64,000 nucleotides of DNA from Ostrinia nubilalis (Eukaryota; Arthropoda; Insecta; Lepidoptera; Crambidae): positions 3,011,001 through 3,075,000 of the forward strand of contig NC_087100.1 in assembly GCF_963855985.1 (NCBI RefSeq), given 5' to 3'. Numbering within the stretch: position 1 is the stretch's first letter; each line of letters starts with the position of its first letter. A program made the position numbers and the translations under genes. The notes below the pieces were generated by a model. It searched no databases. It was not told the origin of the DNA and saw only the letters and a program-made list of their open reading frames with translations. Shown one piece after another: positions 43,008-53,961 of this stretch.

Positions 43008-44325
43008 CACAGTGTGTTATGGGACTGTATAAACGGACATTCTCATTGATTTGATGAAACGTATAGAGCTCAGTTATACAAACATGATAGTAAAACTCCC
43101 GTTTGAAAATTCCACGTAGTTTTCGCGGTATCAAAATTCAAAGTTACCTATTTTTTTACTTCAAAATTATGCAAAAATATTCTCACTCGTTAACTAATAA
43201 CATTGAATTCAGAATTGTTATAATACTTCATAGAGCTCTTAAAACTACACGTAATAAGCGTATTAAGTGCTTCGTAAACGCATTCAGTTAATTAGGAAAA
43301 ATGATTTTAGTGATTTTTGTTTTTATTTTTTTTCTCAAATATACCTTAATATATGCAAACATTTTTAATTGCAAGATATAGTCTGATATTTAATCTAATT
43401 GTATAAAAAAAATCAGCTTTAAATTCCGTGATATATTTGAGGAAAATCAAATTGAAAATATGCGCCATATAGAATTGTAAATTTCCCATCACTTTTTAAT
43501 AGCAATATTTCTTTTGGATGTTTAAATATCATCAGCTCGATTGTACCAAATTATTGTATTGACATTCGATTTACATAGGTTTCAAATCGATGAGAAAATT
43601 ATTAAAGATAGGATAAATTCGACTTCCTAGATTTGTTTACATACTTTTTTAGTTAGTTACTTACATACAACTTAAGTTAATATAAGAGTGTTAAAAAAGA
43701 AAAAAGACTCGACTTGAGAACCTCCTCCTTTTTTTGAAGTCGGTTAAAAACAATGTGAATGTGACTTTTTAGAACCTTCAACACTATGCACATAACAGGC
43801 GGGATTTGAAACTTTTTAGACATGAATTATTCCTTCCAAAATTGTCGACCCTAGACTCGTAAAAATTTTATTAAGACGTTTTGTGTTTTTTCTCAAATAT
43901 ATCACGGAGTTTAAAGCTGATTTTATTAATACAATTAGATTAAATATCAGACTATATCTTGCAATTAAAAATGTTTGCATATATTAAGGTATAATTGAGA
44001 AAAAAAATAAAAACAAAAATCACTAAAATCATTTTTCCTTATTAACTGAATGCGTTTACGAAGCACTTAATACGCTTATTACGTGTAGTTTTAAGAGCTC
44101 TATGAAGTATTATAACAATTCTGAATTCAATGTTATTAGTTAACGAGTGAGAATATTTTTGCATAATTTTGAAGTAAAAAAATAGGTAACTTTGAATTTT
44201 GATACCGCGAAAACTACGTGGAATTTTCAAACGGGAGTTTTACTATCATGTTTGTATAACTGAGCTCTATACGTTTCATTAAATCAATGAGAATGTCCGT
44301 TTATACAGTCCCATAACACACTGTG
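43008..44325. mobile_element. Transib-like foldback element, CACAGTG ends, GAGCG duplication
   Basis: It starts CACAGTGTGTTATGGGACTG and ends with the exact inverse. Arms of about 435 bp (43008-43442 and 43889-44325) are nearly identical, with a ~446-bp loop. The 5-bp GC-rich duplication GAGCG is at 43003-43007 and 44326-44330, and removing it restores the LTR. A CACWRTG terminal heptamer with a 5-bp GC-rich duplication is the signature of Transib transposons, the relatives of RAG1; CACAGTG equals the consensus RSS heptamer. There is no transposase. The 62-codon ORF present once per arm is a duplicate by symmetry, not evidence of a gene. Confidence 0.75.
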
Positions 44326-44330
44326 GAGCG

Positions 44331-44343
44331 GCTGTCCGCAACA
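44331..44343 (+). repeat. BEL 5' LTR, last 13 bp
   Basis: GCTGTCCGCAACA, matching the 3' LTR end with one difference (C/T). Confidence 0.85.
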
Positions 44344-44346
44344 TAG

Positions 44347-44358
44347 TTCGAGCCGGAT
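44347..44358 (+). promoter_or_regulatory. Possible primer-binding site (tRNA-Tyr-like, partial)
   Basis: TTCGAGCCGGAT lies 3 nt after the LTR and is complementary to the 3' part of insect tRNA-Tyr acceptor/T-arm as I remember it; the outermost bases of a full PBS are missing. Tentative. Confidence 0.35.
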
Positions 44359-44394
44359 CTACATTTAGCCCCGAACCGAAGGATTTTGGTAACT

Positions 44395-45750
44395 ATGATA
44401 ACGCGGAGCCGAGGTAAGTCCGCTGCGACAGCTTCCGCACATCAACCTGTAGAGGCGACTTCCACTGACCCTCATTCTGCCCACCATGCCATTGGGGAGG
44501 CGTCAGATCGCCATTCACAATCATCCCATCCTTCATCCCAATCTCGGCATTCTTTGAGAAGCACACACTCAGTCGTGGCGCAGCGCCTGTCGGCAGAGGC
44601 CCGACACGCTGCTGCAATCCTCGAGATCGAGGAAGAAAAAGAGGCGCGACAGGCTCGGTTAAGTCAGCTAAAGATAGACGCCCAAAATAGAGCTCTTGCT
44701 GCCGAGTTAGCAACATTGGAAGCAGCATCTTCCAAGGTGGCTTCGAATTCTTCGCATGCTAATTCTGTCCAATCTTGGCTTCACAGTTTGCCGGCCGAGT
44801 TCCCACCTTCCACTCAACCTCCAATCCCGGAAGCCGTGGGTCCTGTCATCCCGCAACCAGCTCCTCTTCCTCGCCCGCACGACCCTCAAGCTCCACATCG
44901 TGCGGAGAAGAACCGCAACAGCGCCGTTGAAGATTTGGCACGAGCTATAATGTCACTTGGTAATAAGCCCAGGATTTGTGACTTACCAATCTTCACGGGT
45001 AAGGCTACGGATTGGTTACCATTTAGGCACACCTACACGCAGACTTTTAGAGCATTTACGTCGTCGGAAAACCTAGCTCGGATCAGATCAGCCTTAAGAG
45101 GAGAGGCTGCACTTTCCGTCTCGGCATTGGCCTTAACAGCTACTGATCCTCAGGAACTTTTACGGGCACTAGAGGACCGTTTTGCTCGCCCTGAGTTCAT
45201 TCTCTCTGAGGAACTTTCAGTGGTTAGGGCGCTACCTAGGTTGCACAGCGATTACAAGGATTTGAACCTCATTGCCTGTAGAGTGCAAGATTTAGTAGCT
45301 ACAGTGAAACATTTAGACCGTAAAGAATATCTTTATTCACCCGATTTGTACAATTCACTTTTAGTTAAATTAACACCGCTTCTTCGCAGCCTGTGGATTC
45401 ACTACGCAGCTAAACATTCCTCAAGCTGCACGAAGCTGGAGATGCTAGCAGACTTCTTGAGCGAGGAAGCGCGTTGTCACGCCCAGTTTGGCCTTCACTT
45501 CCAAATTCCCAGTGAACGTGTTGAACACACGAAACACAAACGTGTTGATTTTTGTCACAACACTTTTGTACACGATTCTGGAGTATGCGGTTTTTGTAAC
45601 GGTAGACATGTTTTGGCTGATTGTCCTAAATTTAAAAACGTTTCCGCAGACGAAAGAATGATTTTTATTTGCAAATCTCGCCGATGTTTTTATTGTTTAG
45701 GTGAGAAACGTCATCTTTGGCGTAAATGTAAGCACGGTAATAATATCATA
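44395..45750 (+). pseudogene. BEL/Pao gag
   Basis: Starts at the first ATG (MITRSRGKSAA); the open frame before it begins with TTG. It has a Ser/Gln-rich N-terminus, a helical segment (AEARHAAAILEIEEEKEARQ), a Pro-rich linker, a DUF1759-like capsid region (DLPIFTGKATDWLPFRHTY through FARPEFILSEEL) and two zinc knuckles, CGFCNGRHVLADC and CFYCLGEKRHLWRKC. The BEL sequence is broken at about 45745 by inserted DNA, so gag is cut from pol and ends in foreign codons at 45771. Gag forms the particle that packages element RNA. Confidence 0.85.
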
Positions 45751-46304
45751 CAGTATTATAACTTCATATAAACCGACGAAACGCGAGCTTTCCTTCGAAT
45801 TTCAAATCTCGGAACGCGGTCGAAATCCAAAAGTTAGGGTTAGGGGTGTCGCGAATGTGCCGAACGGACGTCGATGGCCTAGCTAGTGTTGAAAATGACT
45901 AAGGTGATTGAATTTGACTACCGTCATTTACGGTCAAATTTGTCAAAAACAAGTTATTAACAGTCAAAAATGGTCATTTTCAGTCAGTTTGTTTTGAAAT
46001 AAAAATTATATTGTGTTTTTATCCTATTCCATTCACAAAGTATTTTGTTTGTCTAAATAAAAAAAAATTACAATCACAAAACTAGATAGAAATTCTAAGT
46101 AGACAGATGTAATTAGAATGGGTACTGTATGGGCAGCCCTATCGCATGTTGTCATACCGTGACGTACCGCGGGGCTCTTGACATTTATTTCAAAAATATG
46201 GCCGAGTTGGAATACTGTATAGATAGTATTACCGTGATGTAAGTCTGGTCGATGTGACATTGACGGCTGTCAGTATTTTCATCATAAATTACTGCATGGT
46301 GCTA
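45751..46304. other. Inserted DNA of unclear type inside BEL
   Basis: It contains TAGTGTTGAAAATGACTAA at 45889, identical to the right end (inverted) of the hAT-like element at 62219-62544, and repeated GGTCAAATT motifs. A matching second end is not certain. GTTAGGGTTAGGGG near 45835 is just two telomere-like units. Confidence 0.4.
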
Positions 46305-47102
46305 TAGTCTATCCAATATAGCTTGATTAGAATGACAGCTGCCATCAAAAGTAACGACATAACTTTGTAGTAGCGATCAATGAGAGCTAAATATTGGCGG
46401 ACAAGAAATAATTCACGTCTGACCTACAAACAATATTTTCGACGACAGTGCTTCCAATAAAAATATGAATTTCGTGTAAATGCAGCGTTAAATTACACCA
46501 ATAAGTAGTAATTCGAAATTATAAAAATCAAGCTAGAGTATTAACGACGTCTCTACAAGGTTATCTCGAGTTACAAAAATGTTAGTGTTGGGACATATCG
46601 ACAAATGTTATATTAAATTAAAACTATTTTTTTAACATATTTAACAAATTTTTTTTCTAACTAATTTTTTAACATATTTAAGTCAAGTTATACGTTTTTC
46701 TAAATGTTCACTATTAAAAACCAAAAAACATTTCATTCTTAAATAATCAAACGTCGGAAATCAATCACCGGTAATTTTTTGGGGATTCATAGCACCGTTG
46801 CTCTAGAAGAGATGCCCACCGCCCTCTAGCGAGAGGAAAAAACCACTGAAGAACACTGATGATAATGACTACGACTTAGGTTGTACACCCTTGACATGAA
46901 TTTTAAATTTTACTGTCTTTCAATTTAAATCATAATTGTCATTTTTATGAATAAAGATTATGAAGAAAAATTGATTGCATTTTTTTATATCATTTTTTCG
47001 AAAACTTATCGATACATCTATGTGAACCGTACGAAACATACCCAGCACTAGTCACATTCGTTTGACAGCCGTCATTCTAATCAAGCTATGTTGGATAGAC
47101 TA
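46305..47102. mobile_element. ~800-bp TIR element, TA duplication, inside BEL
   Basis: Ends TAGTCTATCCAATATAGCTT and AAGCTATGTTGGATAGACTA are inverse with one mismatch and extend into GATTAGAATGACAGC. TA flanks it at 46303-46304 and 47103-47104. No coding sequence. Confidence 0.75.
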
Positions 47103-47104
47103 TA

Positions 47105-48951
47105 ACATGCCAGTTCGACAGACGTCAACGTCACACCAAAAAGTAACGTCTACGCCACAACAAAAAGTTCTCTCAACCGAAACTTATACTCCTTTGGAAA
47201 AATCCACATCGACTCAACCATCGAGTACAGTCGATAACAACTCTACTTATGCGAGTTCCCATGAACCGTTCGAGTCTCAGAAAGTTTTACTGAAGGTGTT
47301 ACCGGTCATAGTTAGCGGTCCTTTAGGTGAGGTAGAGACGTTAGCTCTTTTGGATGACGGTTCCACAGCTACGTTAATTGACTCAGACATTGCTGATCGT
47401 TTGGGTTTGAGTGGACCAGAAGGTCGGGTACGTGTTCAAGGAGTAGGAGGAATGTCTAGGGAGGATAAAACTCGTTTTGTCAGTTTCAAAATTAAAGGAA
47501 AGCATACTTCCACTTCATACACAATTAATAATGCAAGAACTATAAAGAACTTGAACTTGTCTAAACAATCTGTTAATTATTCTGATATTTCAGAATGTGC
47601 ACATCTGTCGGAGATTGCAAAAAAGATTTCATTTACTGAAGGTACCCCTACTATTTTAATAGGAGCAGGGGACTGGAATCTTTCTATTGCTCGTGAAGTC
47701 AAGTCAGGTTCGCGTGACCAACCAGTCGCGACTTTAACGCATTTGGGCTGGGTGGTACATGGCGCTAGCGCTAGCAATAGTAAGACCAAGCCAGTTGAGT
47801 TCATCAATCATCTAGACGTTGTTGAGGAATCTTCATTAGAGACTTTAGATTTTTTAGTTTGGGGGAATTTGAAATCAGAGGCACTCGGTGTGTCTAAACT
47901 CCCGCGATCATTTGGGTCTCAACACCAACGAGCTATTCGCCTTCTTGACGACCGTCTCTCGAGCGGTCAATTTGGAGATGTTTTAAGCTTTCGTCCTGAG
48001 TTCCCTGAGGAGGTTCCGTCCAGGTTGATCAAACGCGATACACCTTCCTATTTTATGCATTTGTTTGATCCGCTTGGCATTTTATCGCTACTTACTATTC
48101 ACGGACGAATCCTCCTCCAGGCTACCTGGATAGCCAAGGTTGGCTGGGATGAGGCCTTACCCAGCGACCAGTTGAAGCTTTGGCGAAAAACTGAACCTTC
48201 GTCAGCTCTAAGTAAAGAATGCTTTCGAGAGTTTAATAACGTTGATAGCATTCATGTAACTGTAGATACGTCTATCCCGGTCGTAGCAGATTCGACGCGT
48301 TTTTCTGTTTGGCTGAGATTTGTGCGTGCTACTGCCCGTGTGCACCAATTTATCCAAATTCTAAGAAATCGAATAAATTCAAAATTAATTTCGACTCGTT
48401 TGGATATTCTTTTAAATCATCATTCACGACGTCCATCCTCACCTTGTCATTTCGTGAAACTTTTGAAGCCTCTTGAAGCTGAGGACTTGCTGAGGGCTGA
48501 GCAACATATATTCAGGAGTTACCAGAAGGAATCTTTCTCGGAGGAATATGAGGCGCTGCAGAGGTCTGCCCCAGTTGAAAAACAGAGCCGAATTTGGAAG
48601 TTCGCGCCGTATACGGACGACGAAGGCATTGTTCAACTCCGCGGTCGCATCGATACAGTGGAAGCTCCAGTTTCGACAAAGCGTCCCATGCTCCTGGATG
48701 GCCGAAATAGAACAGTACAGCTTATGTTAAGACATGATCACCAGAAAGCTGAGCATGACCAACCAAGACTCGTGATGAATGAAGTCCGTCAACGTTTTTG
48801 GGTGCTTCATCTGCGGGCCTCCATTCGATCCATCGTCCTACAGTGTGCCTGGTGCATTCTTAATAAAGCGAAAGCCATGTCTCCGCCCATTGAAGACCTA
48901 CCTCCGGAGGGACAAGAGCATCACCGACGCCTTTTACGTACGAGGGGCTAG
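47105..48951 (+). pseudogene. BEL/Pao pol with in-frame deletions (protease, RT remnants, integrase N-terminus)
   Basis: Order: linker, aspartic protease (DUF1758-like) with LALLDDGSTATLID, WNLSIAREVKSG and LGWVVHG, then the beginning of RT (HQRAIRLLDDRL). The frame then jumps to the post-RT segment (HLFDPLGILSLLTIHGRILL) and again from KECFREFNNV to VVADSTRFSVWLRF. The RT palm with YxDD and the RNase H are missing. After that come RLKxGRI-like IVQLRGRID, an integrase zinc-binding stretch (LMLRHDHQKAEHDQ, CAWCIL) and a stop at 48951. The frame stays open through both deletions. No autonomous activity is possible. Confidence 0.85.
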
Positions 48952-49428
48952 ATTGCATGGGTCCAGTTCTCATCACAGCGGGCCAAAGGCATGAGAAACG
49001 TTGCACGATCGCACTCTTCACCTGCTTGACTGCGAGAGAGGTTAATTTGGAGCTGGTGGCCAGTTTATCGACAGACAGCGCGCTTATGGCGTTGGAGGCG
49101 TTTTATTGCACGACGCGGCGCTCCATTGAAGATTTTTCCCGACAATGGGACGGCTTTCGTCGGCGTTTCCAACATATTGAAGTCCATGGCAGAAACTGGA
49201 GCCAACCCTGGCATTTCTTGGTCCTTTCAACCGCCAGTGGCTCCGCACATGACGCCACGTAGAGACTGCCTTGTATGCCATGCTCTGAGAAAAGCAGAAG
49301 CTCTTATTAATAGCCGCCCACAGCCCACTGCAGAGATACCAGCCGACCCCGATTCATGCCATCTTAGGTGCTTCATTCATTCCCATTCCATCCAGGCTGA
49401 TCCACCTGTCGGTGCACCCCTAGAGTAG
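48952..49428 (+). pseudogene. BEL integrase core remnants, frameshifted
   Basis: Two frames carry the core: MGPVLITAGQRHEKR, IALFTCLTAREVNLE, ASLSTDSALMAL (frame from 48957), then IFPDNGTAFVG with the second catalytic Asp (frame from 49126), AEALINSRPQP and IQADPPVGAPLE. The segment with the catalytic Glu appears to be deleted or damaged. Confidence 0.8.
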
Positions 49429-49440
49429 TGTGGCTTCGTC

Positions 49441-49454
49441 ACAGGAGGGGAGGA
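49441..49454 (+). promoter_or_regulatory. Polypurine tract of BEL
   Basis: ACAGGAGGGGAGGA directly precedes the 3' LTR; it would prime plus-strand synthesis. Confidence 0.7.
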
Positions 49455-49658
49455 TGTTGGGAACCGATTGGTGGACCAACCTCTTTTTTATATTGTCTAT
49501 GTTTTTTATACTTTTTTTATTACTTTTGATACCTTTTGTTTTTAGTATTGAAGTGTTGTTTTTTTGATAGCCGTTGTGGGCATTTATTGCTGGAATACAT
49601 CTTCATTTTAACCGAAGGTTTTTCTTATTTCCGCACGCCCGAGCGGCTGTTCGCAACA
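49455..49658 (+). repeat. BEL 3' LTR (204 bp)
   Basis: TGTTGGGAACC to CGCAACA; near-identical to the split 5' LTR. Confidence 0.9.
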
Positions 49659-49737
49659 ACAATAATACTGTAAAGTTTCATCAGATTCCGTTCAGTAGTT
49701 TTTGCGTGAAAGAGTAATAAACATCACTTCTCGCAAA
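49659..49737 (-). repeat. Lepidopteran interspersed repeat, part 2
   Basis: Continues the copy interrupted by BEL (ACAATAATACTGTAAAG...GTGAAAGAGTAATAAAC). It is interrupted again at 49738 and ends at 50621-50692. Confidence 0.65.
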
Positions 49738-50620
49738 GAATTATTGACCCTTTTAAGAGCGTTTACGCGAAGCGCGGCGTTTCAAGGGGCATCATTGGAA
49801 ATGATTCGCGCGCGGCGTTTTTTTAATAGTTTTCAAATGTTTATAGCAAAACAATAACAATGAATTATATATCGTTTCAAAGTAAATATTTTAAAGAAGA
49901 TGTTATTTTATTATATTAAGCTATTTTTATGTTGAATTAAAGAAGAATATTGGTGTAAAAATCACATTGATTTTTGGGTATTTCACGTTCTTTGAATTTG
50001 TGATTTCTTATTGTAAAACGCTTAAGTCTAAGAATTTTCTCAACTAACTATTTGCCTAAGGACTTATGCTATAGGATATAAATGTTTGTTATATCGTTTT
50101 CACAGTATTTTTATAAAAAATTCAGCTTGTAAACTGACGCTAAAGTGGAAATTTGAAAACCTGTGTGGACTTATCTTGATAGAATTCTTAAATACTATAC
50201 TAATCGAAATATTTTCTCAACTAACTATTTAGACGACGAAATCGCCTAAATATTTATGCCTATAACATATTTGTAATGTAACTGGTTAATGATTGTAACG
50301 GGTTGAAAAAGTACTGTTTTTGCGCCAAACGGCGTAAACGCTCTTAATAAGAAAATCATATTATACATTAACTGAATATTTGACTGATACTTTGTAATAT
50401 AATTTTGACATGATAGTTTTGTAAGCATTAAATTTATATTCTTAAAATTGACATTGAATTATTATGTTATGTAACTATTAATTTTTGTTTGTATCTTTAT
50501 ATGGGACTAATAATTTGTATGCCACTCATAGGCCAAACATAGAGCTCTACCCATTATATGTACCACCTGAATTCCACATTTACCTATGTTTTACAAATAA
50601 ATGATTTGATTTGATTTGAT
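49738..50620 (+). mobile_element. 883-bp 5'-truncated LINE-like insert with (TTGAT)n tail
   Basis: Ends ACAAATAAATGATTTGATTTG then GAT repeats, a CR1-type 3' tail, and interrupts the host repeat. GTTTACGCGAAGCGCGGCGT near its start and GCGCCAAACGGCGTAAACGC near 50322 are related motifs in opposite orientation. No RT motif recognised in it. Confidence 0.5.
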
Positions 50621-50692
50621 CCAGACATCTAGACATCTAGACATCCAGACATCCAAACTTTCGCATTTATAATATTAGTAGGATTGAAGCAC
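50621..50692 (-). repeat. Lepidopteran interspersed repeat, part 3
   Basis: CAAACTTTCGCATTTATAAT then ATTAGTAGGAT completes the copy; the (ATCCAGAC)n microsatellite-like stretch is typical of the family. Confidence 0.6.
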
Positions 50693-51108
50693 ACACACAG
50701 TTCTTCTCAATATACGAGTAATAATATGTTTGTTGCAAAATAACATCTATTACGAGTACTATCAAATATTTTACCTTTGTCTGTATATTTTTGCTACAAA
50801 ACATCACATTGTAACTGTATAACTTGCTACAATATTTACCTTGAACTACCGTTATGTATAAAATGCTGCTAGAGTATTGTTTTCAGAAATAATTCACGTA
50901 CTTTCATCTCCATGAGAATGGTTAGTGGTTACAAACCTTCGCACTTTTGACAGTTTAAACGGAGAGTGTAAAATACTGTTCAATTTGGTCGAATTTACGG
51001 TTCCAATATCGGAACTATGGTTTAGTATTCAGGCAGACGAATCGCAGGAGCGCCACCTGTTCGCAGTATGAATAATTTATTTGTGCTAGCAATCTCTTTG
51101 TGGAATTA
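50693..51108. other. No feature seen
   Basis: Unassigned. Confidence 0.4.
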
Positions 51109-51260
51109 AGCTTCAACCACACCAACGCTTGCAGATCGCCATCGCCGGCGCGATCATAGGCCAATGACGGGTCGCGGGGACTGTCATGATCACGTCAAGT
51201 CTGATCGCCATCGCTGCACGCCGGCTGATCGCGTGTAATCGCGTTGGTTTGGCTGAACCT
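51109..51260. mobile_element. 152-bp GC-rich MITE, TTA duplication
   Basis: Ends AGCTTCAACCACACCAACGC and GCGTTGGTTTGGCTGAACCT (17 of 20 inverse matches); TTA at 51106-51108 and 51261-51263. Internally GATCGCCATCGC-rich. Confidence 0.7.
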
Positions 51261-51489
51261 TTAGTTCGGTTCTCTAAAACGGTAAATATAGTATTGGATG
51301 CAGTTGGATAATTTTCGCTATCTGCAGGATAATCAAGGTATGACGTTTAAAATCTTTGTCTTAAGTGAGTATAGACTAGCTAGAGCATTTTTACTTGTAA
51401 CAGAACAACGAGCCGCTCTATGATATTATGTTCTAATGTATCTACTTTTCACAAACCAAACGTCGTATAATTTACCTGTACCTATTGTA

Positions 51490-51590
51490 CAGTCGACAGC
51501 ACGTCAAAACGTAAACACTGTGGTATCTTACGTAGTTGCGATAGGGGCGACTTTGCAACGAAAATGTATAGTCTGGTGTGCTGTCGACTG
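51490..51590. mobile_element. 101-bp MITE (CAGTCGACAGCAC family), copy 1, TA duplication
   Basis: Ends CAGTCGACAGCAC and GTGCTGTCGACTG, flanked by TA on both sides. Second copy at 53962-54061. Confidence 0.8.
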
Positions 51591-51711
51591 TACCATTTGT
51601 AAAAACGTTACATTACAGAAATGCTCAAGTTTATACTCACCTTTACTATCACAGAGATGACAGACCGAAGGTATCGGTGGAGAGTCGACTGGTTATTTAA
51701 TTGTTATTATA

Positions 51712-51900
51712 CAGGGTGTTTGGCGGAAGGTTAGACAAACTTCGTGGGTGTATAGATAAGGACGTCGCGGGCACAACTAGTTCGTTTATAAACATTTTTG
51801 TGCCTGACTGTACATTTAATTAAAAATTACTTCAAATCAAATTTCACTGACCGGGGGCGTCGACCACGGGTGCGTCGAACACTGGGGGACTCGGCCACGG
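51712..51900. repeat. One TACAGGGTGTTT end, then GC-rich short repeats
   Basis: TATACAGGGTGTTTGGCGG resembles the end of the foldback family at 40.6 kb, but no partner end is seen. At 51845-51905 three imperfect units (GGGCGTCGACCACGG, GTGCGTCGAACACTGGG, GACTCGGCCACGG) follow. Confidence 0.35.
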
Positions 51901-52721
51901 ACCCGTATTTCTTCGGATTTAAAATTTTTAAGTAAACATAGATTGTTTTATAATTAGTGTTAAATTCACATTTGAATTTGATTTCATGATTTTACGTTTA
52001 CATTAGGTTACGTCCAATAGACGTGTTGACACCACCAATCAATTGACGTACTTTTTAAAACTTTCAAAGCGAGATCCCATACATTTTGTATGACAATGCA
52101 AGCAAGTGACGTCACTGTAAATCAAATTAATTAAGTTTTCAATCTTAATTTACAGGTTATTTAAATTTAATTAAGTTGACCAGAATGAAGTGTCTTTTTT
52201 TTTTAATTTGAGATTTAGAATTATTGGGGAAGGATGTCAAAATAGTCTTGCGTTCATATACCTTCCTGTTCCCAACTTTATCTTACTTAATCGTACCTTT
52301 TCCTTGAATGGCGATTCAGAATCGCGATAAATAAGTATATTTACCCTCAGGGTGTAAAGCGTAAGCGGTCCTAAATACATAGCGGGTACATAAAAATGAA
52401 TGGAGCACTTTCAGCGACATTTTTTCGGTATCTCCTTTTATAAGTCTGCGAAAAGAATATTGTAGGTCAACGCTCAGTAAAAAGCAATGGTTTACTTGTA
52501 GAGTGATAGCCCTGATACTCATGATGGTCATATTGGGCGTTAAACCAACAGAAACAAAAAGTACACTAAATTAAAGCTTAATACTAGTACTTCATTTCAT
52601 AGTATGACAACAATCCTGAAATACGCGGGGATACGCAGATAGAGGTCATGGAATATGCAAAGTTTCCATAGTATTTCACATCACATTAGGGTAATAAAGA
52701 TAGTATTAGGTCAATTAGATA
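51901..52721. other. No feature seen
   Basis: AT-rich; no recognisable genes or repeats. Confidence 0.4.
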
Positions 52722-52984
52722 GCTTGTGTCGATAATATTGGTAGTATTGTATCATATCTTACTATCGATTCTATCGATTAAGTAAGTATGTATACCAAAT
52801 AAATCATAATCGATTATTCGATTGCAATAATCGATTATATTGCTAAAAATAAGGAATGAAACTCAAATGATAATGATGATGGTAGGTAATTAATAAAATC
52901 GATTAATCGAATTGTTAATCGATAAATTGTTATTTAGCAATATCGATTAAAAATCGATCCGTGATCGATTATGCGACAACACTA
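52722..52984. mobile_element. hAT-like MITE rich in ATCGATTA motifs
   Basis: Left TAGCTTGTGTCGATAAT and right ATTATGCGACAACACTA form imperfect inverse ends. Inside, ATCGAT-type motifs occur about ten times, in both orientations. No clean 8-bp duplication. Confidence 0.5.
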
Positions 52985-53675
52985 CAGCTTAACTGGTGGA
53001 AATTCCATTGTAACATGACTGTGTTCATGTCATTTCTATAAATTGTACCTAGGTGTGGTCCTACGCACATAATGTAGAACATGTTATATTAAGTATACCA
53101 TTTTTTGGCCCCACTGCTTAACTGTTGGACATAATAATTGATAAATAACTTATTGTATCAATGTAGGTTTATTATTTCATAATCTTTTTTGTATGCGCAA
53201 TAATGCACCTATAACTATTAGGTATACATTATGTCAATTTCCAAGCAAACCCGGGAGTTATTGGTAGTTATTTATATGAAAATATATTTCTAATACCAAG
53301 TCCTAACAAATAATAGTAGTTACATTTCTGTTGGTTTTACGCCCAGATTTCATAGAAAAGTGCCCATCATCCTTTGGTTCAGAATTGAGGATGATTTTAA
53401 ACAATACAATGCCATCTAGTATGGCTTTCTTCTGTAAAAATATTTAAATTCTTTACAATTTCAATGGAAATTTTATTGTTATTTCGGCTCTATTGCCAGC
53501 GGCGTTTGTACACCAAATTAAACTTATTATATTTTCCAATTGCTTTTTATGGTCCATCTGTTAATTTTATTTTTGCCTTTAATAAATTCATTCATAATTT
53601 AAGAGTTTTGCTCCTGCCACTGGACTTGACATTTCATTTTAGACTCTGCCAGTACCTTTAAGTCCCTATAAGTCC
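52985..53675. other. No feature seen
   Basis: Unassigned. Confidence 0.4.
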
Positions 53676-53811
53676 TTAGAAGATCTGGTGAAGGTCGCGG
53701 GAAGTACCCTGGATGCGGGCGATGCAGGACCGGTCGTTGTGGAATACTTAGGGGAGGCATTTGTCCAGCAGTGGACGTCATTTGGCTGAAACGAACGAAC
53801 AAACGAAAAAC
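53676..53811 (+). mobile_element. RTE 3' end fragment
   Basis: TCTGGTGAAGGTCGCGGGAA, TGGATGCGGGCGATGCAGGA and GTCCAGCAGTGGACGTCATT, followed by a CGAACGAACAAACG tail. The protein motif (DLVKVAG..WMRAMQDR) is interrupted. Confidence 0.75.
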
Positions 53812-53961
53812 AATGCTGTTTTGTTTTAGTCAATTGGTTGAGTGTATTGACCGAAATGGCTCATTTGTTTCATAACGTAAAAATAAACGCTGCTAATAAA
53901 ATAATGCTAAACTCTTTCCACTCCATTCATATCCAGCTGAGCTCCCAGTTTGTACTTTGTA

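Larger units (their letters stand above)
42817..49658 (+). mobile_element. BEL/Pao LTR retrotransposon, defective
   Basis: The two 204-bp LTRs (5' LTR split by an insertion) start TGTTGGGAACC and end CGCAACA. A 5-bp duplication ACAAT is at 42812-42816 and 49659-49663. Internal order is PBS-like site, gag, a block of inserted MITE sequence, protease, remnants of RT/RNase H, integrase remnants and a polypurine tract. RT palm and RNase H are deleted and the integrase is frameshifted. The LTRs are almost identical, so the insertion is fairly young. Confidence 0.9.

Noticed and set aside
43103..44230. Identical 62-codon ORFs on opposite strands
   Set aside because: They are the same sequence in the two arms of a palindromic element; identity reflects symmetry, not selection.
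45830..45850. Telomere-like TTAGGG units
   Set aside because: Only two units, of vertebrate type; insect telomeres use TTAGG.
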